A DNA stretch of 64,000 nucleotides from Piezodorus guildinii (Eukaryota > Arthropoda > Insecta > Hemiptera > Pentatomidae). The notes under the pieces were generated by a model that was not told where the DNA came from, did no database searches, and saw nothing but the letters and a program-made list of their open reading frames with translations. Below, piece after piece: positions 45,405 through 57,719 of this stretch. Each line of letters begins with the position of its first letter. Position 1 is the stretch's first letter. The stretch covers positions 100,571,616 to 100,635,615 of the forward strand of contig CM041294.1 in assembly GCA_023052935.1 (NCBI GenBank), written 5' to 3'. The position numbers and the translations under genes were made by a program.

Positions 45405-46605
45405 ACTTACCTATATATGAAATATATATAGTAAAGGAAAGTATTGAGATCATGAAAATTTTCGATTCCAGTTTTTAACCGAAATACACGTTTAGGGTCC
45501 CCTGAGTACAAATAACCAAGTCCCGAAAAAAAGTCTGTGTGTGTATGTCAGTGGGGAGCCCGTGGCTGAGTGGCTAGCGCGCTAGGCTCTCATGCTACAG
45601 GTTCTGAGTTCGAATCCCAATCCCGGCGGGGCTTTTATAAGGATGTAAAAAAATGGGGATTCACTCACAGCTTCTCCCCCGCGTATGTGAGACCCGTCAG
45701 CCAAATGGTGGCCACTCACAAAATTAGTCTTCGGGAGTGATGACCCTACACTAAAAATTGCATCGTGAAACGTTAGTGTAAGCTCGCAGGAGTTTACACC
45801 ACGAGGCCCAGAGCCTACACGGCCTGTCGCGCCACTGGAGGAAGGAGGAGGTGTGTGTGTCAGTCTGTTTGGGTGCGTGTAAGTCTAGCGCGAAAACGAA
45901 AAATCGTACAATACTGAAATTTCATATTTAAAAAAAATATATCACTAAAATCGGCTGACCGGAAGTGATACTTTACACATTGATTTTGCACCTTTTTACG
46001 ATTTTCTCAAAAACCGCTCTAACACTTCTTTGATTAAACTCACTATATCGATATAAAATTTGATGGCCTTTAATATCATGTTGTTTTAATTCTGATAGAA
46101 ATAGACTGACAGCTCTTAAATGCATATATTTTTAATTCTCTTCCTCTAAATTACCTTTAATTTTTAGAATTTATAAAAATAACTATATCATCGATTTACA
46201 ACAGATAAAAAAACGGATAAATATATAATTTGAACAAATACGATATCCAACTAAAGGAGAAAAGTGCAAACATATTTTTTTATGCAATTTTGGTGTTTTT
46301 TTATCACAAAAACCGTACTATAGACGTATAATAAAGCGTGGGACAGCTAAAGATTTTAAGCAAATTGTTATCTTATACACAAAATTGTAAAAGTTAATAG
46401 AGACTCATGAATATACGATAAAACTAACTGTTTTTTTTTTAGATAACTATATAATCGATTTTTTTATAAAACACATGTTTCCATAGAAATTAACTTTAAT
46501 TAATTCTTTATTATTTTTCCTTAACTGTATTTGAAAATTCTTTAATCGATTTTAACAACGGAGGTAAGTGAAAGTCGTGTGTTGCCCGCACTAGATTTTT
46601 TCAGA
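45405..46605 (+). repeat. repeat X copy 4, interrupted by SINE C
   Basis: It begins TTCACTTACCTATATATGAA and ends GGAGGTAAGTGAAAGTCGTG, then TTGCCCGCAC. It is one of the best-preserved X copies outside the SINE insertion. Confidence 0.88.
45551..45850 (+). mobile_element. SINE family C, tRNA-derived, with target-site duplication
   Basis: The head is GAGCCCGTGGCTGAGTGGCT with A box TGGCTGAGTGG, and the B box is GAGTTCGAATCCC at about 45,607-45,619. The body is GC-richer than its surroundings and ends ACTGGAGGAAGGAGGAG. The X sequence GTGTGTATGTCAGT before it recurs as GTGTGTGTCAGT after it, a probable duplication. The single copy here shares no body with families A or B. A functional tRNA is excluded because the 3' half of the acceptor stem runs on into the SINE body. 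Confidence 0.85.
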
Positions 46606-46609
46606 TTAC

Positions 46610-46920
46610 TTATATTGTTTATAGGCTGCTTCTTGGGCGAAATTCAGAACTTTTCTTGGTTTATCGATTGAACAGCTGTTTAATATGAATAACCAACAAA
46701 AAAAAAAAACAAAACAATCATCTCGAGAAATTAAAACCTTACACATGAAATTTTAAGATAATCGAACAACTAATTTTGGCGTGATCGAGAATTCGTGATG
46801 GATCGAGAATTCGTTTTATATAGGGATCTTTTTTTGTTCCTGAAAGCAAGTTTAACGTCTCTACTACATTGAGTCAAGCCTAGCAGGTTTACCAATACTC
46901 AAGTAGTTATTTATCATATT
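46610..46920. other. unannotated AT-rich sequence
   Basis: Nothing recognisable. Confidence 0.4.
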
Positions 46921-46924
46921 TTTC

Positions 46925-48030
46925 CTTTGTTACATTGTGTAACAATTTTGGTTTATTATTTTTTACAATAAATAATATCCGTTTGCGGCTTTTCACCGCA
47001 ATTTATGGACCGATTTTTTCGAACATTGACACAAAAATAACAGGGCACCCGACGATGATAACTCCTGTACTTTGATGCCAGCCTAGTAGTTTCAAAATGG
47101 CGGCCGATAAAAATGATTTAATTCAATTACTATATTATTTTTGAAGATAGAGCCAATTTTCTTTAGAGTTTTGAATCAGAAAACCGCGATTAATTATAAA
47201 AAATAAAAATTGAAAGTCTACTTATATATACGTTGATAACTCAGTTATTATCGAAGATAGAGATAAATTTTAAAGTTTTACGGGATCAAGACAACGCAAT
47301 GAACAATGAAAAATAAATAATCTTATAGATGTCATTTGGTTTTTAATCAAGATATAGAAAAAGTGAAAACCGTTCTGGAATCAGAAATTTTTTTGTGAAA
47401 TGGTACAAAGATAATTAAAAGGAGCTGGAAAAGAAAGACTGTAAAAATACTTTTTGGTTTAATATTTACAATAATGAATATTTGTAATCAACCAAAAAAA
47501 AAATTGTTAATTAAAATTCGAGGTCTTACGTTTTAAGGTACGTAGAATCTAAAAACAAACAAATGAAAACAAAACTCCCTCTGTCCGCCGTACTCAGCTT
47601 TCATCAGAAACTACCAACCAATCGTTTAACCAATAACACCTCGTCGTTCATGTCAGTCATTTAGTTTCAAAATGGCGGTAGATAAAATTCTTTTAGTTCA
47701 ATATTTTAGTTCTTTTTAGTGACTCAAAATAATCAATTATAAAAAATAATATGTCATCCGTCATACGAATTTTTATATTGCTGTTCCATAGAAAATTTAA
47801 TTGTATAAAAAAAAAAAAAAAAAAAATACGAACAAATAAAAAAACGCTACTTAGCGCTTCAAATTTTGCAATCGTAATAGGCCATTTTCTTGAATATAAA
47901 TTTACAGTGTACCTGTTTCGGCGTTTTAAATGTTGATTGCCTACAGAGCTATACAAAAGTAATACCATAATATAATTATTAGGAAATAATAAAAAAATTG
48001 AGTAATAATTAGAAGCATTTTTTAGTTGAG
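46925..48030 (+). repeat. repeat D copy, long
   Basis: The head block lies near 46,985-47,110 (TTCAAAATGGCGGCCGATAA). Monomers lie near 47,135, 47,240 and 47,330, then the CGAGGTCTTACGTTTTAAGG block. A second partial head follows at about 47,580-47,700, and the tail is at 47,840-48,030 (CATAATATAATTATTAGGAA). The 154-codon minus-strand frame at 47,693-48,157 lies mostly in this repeat and is not a gene. Confidence 0.68.
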
Positions 48031-48177
48031 GGAGAGATATTTCCTTCTCTCTCCCTCTCAGTGCATCCACCTTTGGTCTTGACATCGAAACAAACATATT
48101 TTTGAAGAATACTTCCAATAAAGCAACCGCCATCTTTGATCGTAATTTAAAATCCATTAGACTAAGAGGAGTTTTTT

Positions 48178-48411
48178 ATATTTTATAAATCCGATTACTT
48201 GGTAGAATTTACACATAAGAAAAAGTATGTTGATGATCCTTATTCTATTGTTGAAGATAATAGGTTACCTGGTTCAGTCAAGATGAATGGCCATGCCGCA
48301 ACACAAGTAGAATCATTAGGAGCTTGGCTCATGAAGGCCGGATCACTACCTGTAAAAAATGGTTTAAAATTCACTAATGCTGACTTTGCTCATAAAAAAG
48401 GGGAAATATGA
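48178..48411 (+). CDS. unrecognised short coding-like ORF, possible exon
   Basis: An open stretch without its own ATG start encodes ..YVDDPYSIVEDNRLPGSVK.. and ..HAATQVESLGAWLMKAGSLP.. and ends in TGA at 48,409-48,411. The mixed, non-repetitive composition looks like real protein rather than AT-rich noise, and it matches no transposon protein I know. No good polypyrimidine tract precedes it, so it may be a last exon with a weak acceptor or a fragment of a gene pseudogenised by insertion. I do not recognise the family. Confidence 0.35.
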   Translation: MFYKSDYLVEFTHKKKYVDDPYSIVEDNRLPGSVKMNGHAATQVESLGAWLMKAGSLPVKNGLKFTNADFAHKKGEI

Positions 48412-48414
48412 TAA

Positions 48415-49296
48415 AATCACCCCATACACCTTCACCATCGTGTTTAGGTAACGAATATGAATATAGTTACTCTTCAAGTGGACAAAACATAAAGCGAAAT
48501 AGGTTAGGTTATGTTTATTGTAAACTCCTCTGTATAACAGGAGCTTTAGAAATTCATAAAAACAGCAAAAACTGTTTTAAACACTAGATTTGTGTTAATA
48601 AGATTTCATTTTACAAATACATTTCTGGTAAATAAAAAAACTAAGTATTTCTAAATGTTATTTTTCGTAAATTATATCAAACGTGGTAGTGCTAATATAA
48701 TATTACCCGCATTATGCTTTGAAGTGTTTTCTCTCTCCTTTCTGGATCTCCTACCTCTTCTATAGCTGAGGTACAATTTTCTACCCATCTTCTTATGTGC
48801 CTGTAATGAATAGGCGAAAAAGTCTTACCATAAAATAAGAGGTTGAAAAAAAAAAAAAAAACGTGGCAGAAAGTATGGTAACAAAAGAGGTTATGTACTC
48901 ACCTGTTAAATGGTAAATATTTCTTAAGCTTCACGGTTGCGCTAATTTAAATAATTTTTTTATCGATTAATTAAGCGAAAAATGTGTAAATAAAAAAAAA
49001 AAAAATAGACGTTACCATGAAAATTAAAAACTGCCCATACAAAAATCCAATTTTTGGCTTATAATATCTGTCTTTCTATATCTTGTTACAAATTTTAAAA
49101 AGCCATATTGAATATGAACGATGATATGGTGGCGATCATAAAACGATATATATCAGATAGAAAGATAATTTTTATTATAAGAATAGATAGGTTTTTACTA
49201 CTTTCTATTCATTTATTACCACCATCTTAACCATCTCACCTTTCTTTAATAGCCATAAATTATACAAATAATACGTTACGACACATGGTTATGTAT

Positions 49297-49359
<63 letters not shown>

Positions 49360-51615
49360 GAGCTTTGTACATTTTATAGGTTTAATTAAAATTTTAGCTT
49401 TTTATTGTTTAAAATATTTAAATTAATATACTAAATAAAAGCTGTCAAATTATTGAATACATTAAACAATGCATGTCGCCTTTTTAATCTAACCTCTATA
49501 AACAATGTGAAACCCTCTATTTATAAATAACATTAAAACGATCTTAATAAATTATTATCTTTAAATTATTTAATCTGAAGTTCTGGAAAATAAATTTTGT
49601 CAAGGTCTTTTAATAGTTTAAAATATAAGTGAGGATAAAAACTGTATCGTTATTCGCCATTGTCTTAGAGTTTCTCAGAAATAAGTCTGTACAACGACAA
49701 TGGTGGGATTATTTCCCGTTCCACAACAATTGCTGAAAATTGAGTATAATCTTACTTATCCTAACAAGAGGAAAGAAATTTTTAAGATGAATATAGTGCA
49801 TAAAAACTGAAAACTTTCAGAAATATAAAAATAAAACTTATAAAGAGTTGTTCATAAATTACAATAAAGAAACTGTCTACCCATTTCGTAATTATACGAA
49901 CGAAAATTTTGCAAGAATATGATCGAATATTGGTTTATGTACGGGGTGTAATAAAATTAAAACAACACTAAAAATATAATTAATAATTAATTTCAAGAAT
50001 TATATGGCATATTTACTTACAGAAAAAGCGCAACCAATTTCAACAGTGGAAGAAATTAAGTTCAACACATCACTGAAGCACACGAGTAACTTATTAACAG
50101 CTGATAAAAAGGACAACGTGCACTATGGCCATCACCCTTCAATTGTTTTATTATTTTAATATAAACCGAGTATTGAATATTCATCGCATTCAAAAATCAC
50201 TATTGGGTAATAGGATGGAGGAAGGGAATATTTTAATAAATTAAGAAATAAAACATAGGGACTATCTGCTGCCTACATTAAATCAATTAATTGTTCAATT
50301 TGATTAATGGGACTAACAATGACAGAGATAATTATCGTTCATACGATCTATTTTACAATATTTCTGTTAAGTCTAAGAGCACTAATGCATTATTTTGCAC
50401 CCTCAAGTCGGACGGCGCCGATTCGAGTACGGTCTAGAGGAGTTGAAATTTATTGGTTAGTGTATGCCCTACGGAATACATTTTGACCTTCGATTCTGGC
50501 TAGAATAGGTACAAATTTTATGGGTTAACCCGTTTTTTAAAAAAAAACTAATTGGACTTTGTAAGAACGTTAAACCCCAACTTAATAAAGAAAGAAGGGT
50601 GGGTCCCAAATTGAAATTAAGCAATGAAAAATGCGATATAATTTATTAGATTAAACAAAAAAACATGCAATAAATTACATACCAAATATGCTGTTAAAGA
50701 TCAAATCTAGAAATTTGAAATCCGATGATATCCGAAATGTGTCCATACTATTATATATATGCTATACTATATATACTATATATATGCATTTGGAGCTCAC
50801 GTCTTATATAATGTCATATATCACAGCATATATGTACAAATACAGAAAATAGCACTAAAACGGAAAATACGACAAGAACATGTTATCCCAAGTTTGGAGG
50901 TTAGTCTCAGATCTATAATATGAAGTCTAAAATCACATGATTACATTATCGTTTCCTTGGTAACCATTTGTACAAAGAGACTATGTTAATTTAAACTATA
51001 GTTTTTAATTAATTTAAAAATACTGTTCCTATTATCAAATATTTTACATTCAGTAAGCAAGTGTAATTTCTTGTAGGCTTTACATTCCTATTGTAATGTA
51101 ACTAAAAAAATTAATCTTTTCCAAAGAAAAACATATATATTAGGTTATTTTAAGTCAACTTTATTTATTAGTGATACAAATGTAAAAACTAAGAGAATAA
51201 AAAGTAATAATAACGTATATATAAAAATCAATGGAAGATCATCATTAAATATTTATATGATAATATATTTCATTTCCATTGATTTAAATGTTTCATTGTT
51301 GAAATCAAACCGTCTTCAAATCTTCATATCTATATACCTCTGATCGATCGAATTTTATCACGTTACGGCTTATCCCAAATTAAAATCAAATCTTTTGAGT
51401 TAAAAGTTGTTATAACTTATAAAGATTAGAATATTTCTTTTATCTGAAATTGATATTTTTACCATGCTAAAATCAATTCACCATTTCAGATTAAAATATA
51501 TTAGGTGAATATAAACAAAATCGAGCTTGATTAAATTAATTAATTATTTCCAGAGCAATAATAAGCTAAAACATGACTTTCACTTGCTCCCGCTTTTAAA
51601 AAAAGGTTGAAGAAC
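48415..51615. other. 3.2 kb without recognised gene; one (AT)n tract
   Basis: No coding sequence, SINE or shared repeat is recognised. A GC-richer patch at 50,400-50,530 is not identified. Confidence 0.4.
49290..49357. repeat. (AT)n microsatellite
   Basis: More than 30 AT dinucleotides. Confidence 0.95.
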
Positions 51616-51619
51616 AACG

Positions 51620-53035
51620 TGAAAAAATCTGGTGCGGGCAACACCCGACTTTCACTTACCTCGGTTGTTAAAATCAATTTAAGAACTATTAAGTAAGCTT
51701 ATATTAAATTTGTTTAAGTTAATTTAAATAAAAAGTTTGTTCTGTTTCATTGGAAACATATGATTAAATAATATAGCAATATCGAATTATTTTATATAAT
51801 TATCAGTAATAATTGTTACTTTACTTAACCTTTTACAACTATGTATATAAGATAACATTTTTGCTTCCAACGATATAGAATTCATCTATGTAGCTGTCCT
51901 TAAATAAAAAACACCAAAAATACATTACAAAAAATATTTTTGCTCTTTTCTTCTTTAGTTGGTTATCAAATTCGTTCGACTTGTATATTTATCCGGTTTT
52001 TTATCAATACTAATTAGATATATTTTATTTTTTCGAATCTACAAAATTTATTTTATTTTTATTTTTTTTATTCGTATATATTACAATTTGTCATAATAGA
52101 TGAATGGATCTCATTCATACAATATTTACAATATAAACAAAAGGAATGTCAAATTACATAAAATAAAATAAAAATAAATAAACGTATACAATAACAAAAT
52201 TTGTGGACAAATAAATGAAGTTAACATATAAATAAACAAAACATGTCACATTCATACATTTGTACAATATTTACAATCAGCTGGGGAACCCCGGACGGGG
52301 CTTGTTCCCCCACTTGTGGAAGGACAAGGAGAGTCCAAAGGATCCCAGCGCCTCCCTCTCAGTCGCATCACTGGTGAGAGAAGCTAAGTGAGGGCGCCAC
52401 AGCACAATCACACCGCACATGAGAGGAGAATCTGAGCAGTGTCAGAACTCCAGAATAGATGCTTACAATATGTCTCGGGGCCACTGCCGTTTCAACCTTC
52501 TAGGAGGGTTGTATGGATGAGTGGAGCTGGATAGGGATTGTGATAGAGGATTAGGATGATGAATGAGGTTCTGGTGATCTACAAAATTAGAGAAAGAAAA
52601 TTTAAGCTATCGACATTCAAGCCAGTCTGACTATTTCAATCAGAATCAAACCAACCCCATATGAAAGTCCATTAAATTTTAATATAGCGAGTTTAATCAA
52701 AATCGTTAGAGCTGTTCTGGGAACATCGTAAAGATTTGCTAAATGCATGGTATAAAGGGGGTGTTTTGGTTTGCGGATTTTGTATGAAAAGTTGCTTTAA
52801 AATATCAGGCATTATACTCCTAAAATATTAAATTTCAGTTCTCTACGACTTACCGGTTTTGACCTTGACTGAACAAATACACACAGAGAGACATTTTTGT
52901 GGGACTTGATTATTTGGACTCAGGGGACCCCAAAACGGATATTTCCGTTCAAAACTGGAATTTGAAAATTTTTATGGGAGCAATCCATTCCCTTATTATA
53001 CATTTCAACATTGATAAGTGAAAGTAATAGGATTA
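51620..53035 (-). repeat. repeat X copy 5, interrupted by a Jockey 3' end
   Basis: It starts AATCTGGTGCGGGCAACACC and ends ..GATAAGTGAAAGTAAT near 53,025. It contains the full set of X blocks in reverse. The insert at 52,048-52,576 has target duplications. Confidence 0.88.
52048..52576 (-). mobile_element. Jockey-type LINE 3' end with 11-bp target duplication
   Basis: It lies between ATCTACAAAAT at 52,037-52,047 and at 52,577-52,587. On the minus strand it begins in the last codons of ORF2 (NPPRRLKRQWPRD-like, near 52,480-52,510), also seen at 53,550-53,600 as NPPRRLKRGRPRD. A roughly 400-bp 3' UTR and an A-rich tail (T-rich at 52,048-52,070) follow. It is an extreme 5' truncation with no coding function. 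Confidence 0.85.
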
Positions 53036-53037
53036 GC

Positions 53038-53443
53038 GCAAAACACTATATTAACTTAGCTCTGTTGTTAAAATTTTATTCTCTGTTGTTAGAACTTTTG
53101 AATAACGAAACAGTTGAAAAAAGGTTTGAAGAATTACATTAAGTTTAAATAGAAAAAATTATTATAGATTAAATAATATAAAAATAGAAATTATTATCTA
53201 CTACACTTAGTTAACTTTACCCGCTTATTTTCACTCCCCTTTACCTTAAACAACTTTGCATATCAAATATTATTTTCTTTACTTAGAAATGTTATTTGTC
53301 TTGTAACAATTCTTATTTGCCAACAAAAACAATTTTTCTATTTTTTCTTCCATTTGGTTTTCGCATTCTGTACGACATCTCCACACATACTTTTGTATCA
53401 CTTATCTCATCACCCTAGTATTATAAAGGGATAGGTAAAGGTA
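53038..53443 (-). repeat. repeat X copy 6, partial
   Basis: Diverged reverse X blocks (TTGTTAAAATTTTATTCT, TTTCTTCCATTTGG, TTGCCAACAAAAACAA). It abuts copy 5 directly and is cut off by the next Jockey insertion. Confidence 0.55.
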
Positions 53444-53453
53444 GCGTTAAATA

Positions 53454-54457
53454 TTATTTTTATTTATTTATTTATTGATATTTACAATTTTATTATAAGG
53501 TAAAATACATGAAGAGAAACTATCCATTGGCAACACTCCATTAGGTAATCTAAACCGGAAGGTCTCGAGGTCTTCCTCTTTTAAGACGCCTCGGAGGATT
53601 GTCAGGAATGGAAGAGGAAGCAAGGATTGAAACTAGTGGGTTAGAGTGGGAATGGAGTCTGTCATGAAAGGAATGATACCTGGATCGCGACATATGGAAC
53701 ATTAAGATATTTATGGATGAGTTTGTTCGTGACAAAGTAAGGAGCGTTAAGGATTTTGGATTGTAAGGAATGAATACGGGAAGAATTTAATGGTTTAGTG
53801 GAGCCCCAAAGCTCAACTCAGTAAGTCAAGATAGGCCTTATGATGGTCATGTAAATAAGTCTTTTGTGGTTGAGTAGAAGGTTAAAGCGTCTAAGTGTTG
53901 AAGTAACCGAAAGCGGCTTGCAGTTTCTTATCGTTTCAGTCTAATGTGCGGATTCCATGTTAGACGTTTGTCAAGCAGGAGTCCTAAGTAGTGGATCTGT
54001 TCAACTGGGACAAGTGGAATATTATTAATGGATACTGTAGGACAGGATGTCATAGGTTTAGGATGAAGGGTAAAGAATATTCGGTGAGATCGGTTGGAAT
54101 TTATTTTAATTCGCCAATTTTAACACCATAATTCAAGGTTACTGATATAGGTTTGCAGAGTTTGAGAGGCAATAGTTGGATCTTTATTGAATAATAACAC
54201 GAGTTTCATCAGCATAAGCAGAAAGGAAGGTGTTAGGATGGGTTGTGATATCAGCTGTATAAACTGTATAAAATGGGTCGTAGGATACTGCCTTGAGGAA
54301 CACCAGCAGACTGAGTAAAAATGGATGAATAGGAACTATTTTTATTTATTTTGAAGGTCCTGTCAGAGAGGTAGGACCGGATAATGAGGAAGTAAGTAGA
54401 GGGCAGAAATTTCTGGAGTTTGTACCGTAGTTCTGGGTGTACTCGGTCAAAGGCGTG
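53454..54457 (-). pseudogene. 5'-truncated Jockey LINE with 10-bp target duplication
   Basis: Flanked by GCGTTAAATA at 53,444-53,453 and 54,458-54,467. The minus strand encodes, through several stops and shifts, FDRVHPELRYKL, AGVPQGSILRPILY, a catalytic box in which YADD has become YADET, a YLGLLLDKRLTW-type thumb motif, and the C-terminal frame 53,550-53,735 ending PPRRLKRGRPRD. A T-rich left end marks the retrotransposon tail. Dead copy, from a family related to the piece at 52,048-52,576. Confidence 0.85.
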
Positions 54458-54479
54458 GCGTTAAATAAATAAACATAAA

Positions 54480-55095
54480 CGTACATCTCTTCCTCGGTGC
54501 AAATGCATCTTAGACTGCTTTCTTAATTATGTTGTTGACCAAATACAAGATGACATGTCTGAAAAGTTCTCAACACTTATGTATATCATAAAAAGTTAAG
54601 TGGGGGGTGTTAGGTCGATATGGCTACGCGGTGAGAGGGCTAGTTCATTCGGTGACTTCGTCCCATCAACTTGTCTTCAGCGGTTGGTCGTTCATATCGC
54701 TCCCATCTACGAGAATCTTAAGATGATTAAATTTAATTTACGGTAATTTATCAATTAATATATTTAATTATACCCATTTACAGTTAAAATTGTATGATTT
54801 TTAATTAATCTTACATTGTATCAGTTATTAATTTCATTAAACTATGTATTAAATGCACTATAAGGAAAGTTATTGTGAGCACTAAATTTTTAAAAATCCA
54901 ATTTTAACAAAAATACACGTTTAGTGATTCTATGAGATCAGATAACCCAGTCTCGCGAAATGATACTGAAATAAAATACTTAGGATAAGGATATACCTAG
55001 ATTTAACCGGAACAATACCCAAGATAAGCTCGGCATAAGTACCACCTTATGCTTTTGATATTATCCATTCTTCCTCATGAACTTGGTTCTGTCAC
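54480..55095. other. mixed sequence with an X fragment
   Basis: About 54,860-54,965 resembles the left part of repeat X (AAATACACGTTTAGTGATTC, plus strand). A GC-richer block at 54,600-54,720 is not identified. Confidence 0.45.
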
Positions 55096-55099
55096 TTAC

Positions 55100-56515
55100 C
55101 TCTTAAGGTTAGAGCCTACTTAAGTACTTTAAAAAAAGTTAGGGTAACAAAAGGCTAAAGAATTACATCGGTTTCAGATTAACTAATTTAACTATTGAAA
55201 TTATTATATACAACAATTACTTCGTTTTATCCACTTTTCATCACTCTCAATTACCTTATACAACTTTTTATACAAGAGAACATTTTTTCTGAAATCGTTA
55301 ACTTGCCAACGGTATATTGTACTATTCGTATGTTAAAAAAAAAAAAAATACCTAATAAAATATGTTAGCTTTTTTCTTCTTTAATTGGTGATTAAACAAA
55401 ATGATATTGTTAGTTTTTTCGAATATATATACTTAGAGGCATTTTAGAATAAGAAAATTTAAAATATTGGCATTTAATCCATCTTAATTAATTAACTAAT
55501 TTAACTATTGAAATTATTATATACAACAATTACTTCGTTTTATCTAATTTTCATCACTCTTAATTACCTTATACAACTTTTTATACAAGAGAACATTTTT
55601 TCTGAAATCGTTAACTTGCCAACGGTATATTGTACTATTCGTATGTTAAAAAAAAAAAAAAAAAACCTAATAAAATATGTTAGCTCTTTTCTTCTTTAAT
55701 TGGTGATTAAACAAAATGATATTGTTAGTTTTTTCGAATATATATACTTAGAGGCATTTTAGAATAAGAAAATTTAAAATATTGGCATTTAATCCATTTT
55801 AATTAATTAACTAATTTAACTATTGAAATTATTATATACAACAATTACTTCGTTTTATCTAATTTTCATCACTCTTAATTACCTTATACAATCGTTAACT
55901 TGCCAACGGTATATTGTACTATTCGTATGTTAAAAAAAAAAAAAAAAAAAACCTAATAAAATATGTTAGCTCTTTTCTTCTTTAATTGGTGATTAAACAA
56001 AATGATATTGTTAGTTTTTTCGAATATATATACTTAGAGGCATTTTAGAATAAGAAAATTTAAAATATTGGTATTTAATCCATCTTAATTAATTAACTAA
56101 TTTAACTATTGAAATTATTATATACAACAATTACTTCGTTTTATCCACTTTTCATCACTCTCAATTACCTTATACAACTTTTTATACAAGAGAACATTTT
56201 TTCTAAAATCGTTAAATTGCTAACGGTATATTGTACTATTCGTATGTTAAAAAAAAAAAAAAAAAATTACCTAATAAAATATGTTAACTCTTTTCTTCTT
56301 TAATTGGTGATTAAACAAAATGATATTGTTAGTTATTTCGAATATATATACTTAGAGGCATTTTAGAATAAGAAAATTTAAAATATTGGCATTTAATCCA
56401 TCTTAATGATTATTTCAAACAGAATGAAACATATATGATATTAAAGCCCATATAGCTTTATAGTATGTTATTATAATTATATATGAATTATATTTCATGT
56501 ATAAGTAAGTGGAAG
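55100..56515 (-). repeat. repeat X copy 8, expanded by an internal tandem array
   Basis: The X end block CTTACCTCTTAAGG near 55,098 and the opposite end ATAAGTAAGTGGAAGTAA near 56,500 bracket a fourfold repetition of an internal X segment. Confidence 0.75.
55180..56407. repeat. four-copy tandem array, ~313-bp unit
   Basis: Units start with TAACTAATTTAACTATTGAA at 55,180, 55,493, 55,808 and 56,094. The third unit lacks about 30 bp (the ACTTTTTATACAAGAGAACA region). Units differ by few substitutions and by poly(A) length. The two 63/64-codon open frames repeated here are by-products. Confidence 0.96.
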
Positions 56516-56899
56516 TAAAAATAAAATAAAATAATCTCCTCTGAACTTTTTAATGTTTTTTTAATTTTTATTTTAGATATTTTACCATTTTTGGTGTCTG
56601 TAAAATAATTTCATTTATAAATCACGTTTTTAAAAGATTTGAGTGTTCATTAGATAAAGTCAAATAGAAAATTTAGATAAAATTAAATTATGAGAATACA
56701 GATATGTGAAAATATCAATTTTGTAAATAATGTCATTTAGTAGCTTTTGGAAATCAATGTCTTAATTGGTGCATCTTATTCATTTACGTTCATCCATCTT
56801 TCACTTTATTATATTTTTTTGCTAAACAAAATTCATTGAAATATTGTAATAATGGGGGAAGAAAGAAAGGTGCAATTTGTTTATCCTAATGTCATATGC

Positions 56900-56903
56900 A
56901 TAT

Positions 56904-56969
<66 letters not shown>
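56900..56969. repeat. (AT)n microsatellite
   Basis: Interrupted AT dinucleotide tract. Confidence 0.93.
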
Positions 56970-57104
56970 AATTTTAGTTTTATTTTTTTAGATATTTACC
57001 ATTCTGATTTTCAGTGGTTGCTTAAACCTTGCAAACTATGAAATAATTTAACAAGCAACTCAATAGAGATGAAAATAAGCAAATATTTTTCCGAATAACA
57101 TTAC

Positions 57105-57345
57105 TTACCTTACTTACCTGCCTTACTTACCTTACCTGCATATGAAATATATAGAAAGGGAAAATTTTCGAATTCGAGTTCGGCAATATAAGTTTTAGGA
57201 TCCTCTGAATCTAAATGACCAACTCCGACATAAAGGTCTGTATTTGTGTGGTAAGATCAGCACAAAAACAATAAGATTTATAACATTGAAATTTCATATT
57301 TTAGGAGCGTATGTAACATATTATAACAACGGATGTAAGAGGAAG
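57105..57345 (+). repeat. repeat X copy 9, internally deleted
   Basis: The left end (CATATGAAATATATAGAAAG) and right end (AACAACGGATGTAAGAGGAA, then GTCGTGTTTTGCATCAGATT) are joined with most of the middle missing, giving about 240 bp. Confidence 0.7.
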
Positions 57346-57719
57346 TCGTGTTTTGCATCAGATTTTTATAATCGGAAATAGGAGTATAAATATAGACGTA
57401 TATAAAAAAGATTTATCGTCTATTGGTCCCTTTGTAAATATTTACAAATTCGAAGATTCTTAAACATTAACCAAGTAAGGATTTTCAATTTTTTTTAATC
57501 TCCATTAGGCAGTTCACTAAGTAACTTTTCTTAATTCTTCCTCTCAGAAGTCCATGTCAACTGGATCTACGAAATGAAGTGAAGTGAGCTGAGAAGTGTT
57601 GCTTTTTCGTGAACCTGAATTATCTTGATGAACGGCAATTACATGTTTAATATTCTATACGGTAGGCATTTAATATAGTGTTTTAGTTATTTTATTAATT
57701 AATACAAAAATTTTGGGGG

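Noticed and set aside
45551..45625. Possible functional tRNA gene
   Set aside because: A and B boxes are present, but the acceptor stem does not close and the sequence continues into a 300-bp SINE body with target duplications.
47693..48157. 154-codon minus-strand open frame
   Set aside because: It runs through repeat D tail and an A/T homopolymer (a run of Phe codons) and shows no family motif; treated as a chance frame.
55508..56303. Two almost identical 63/64-codon frames
   Set aside because: They are the same stretch of a tandemly repeated non-coding unit, not paralogous genes.
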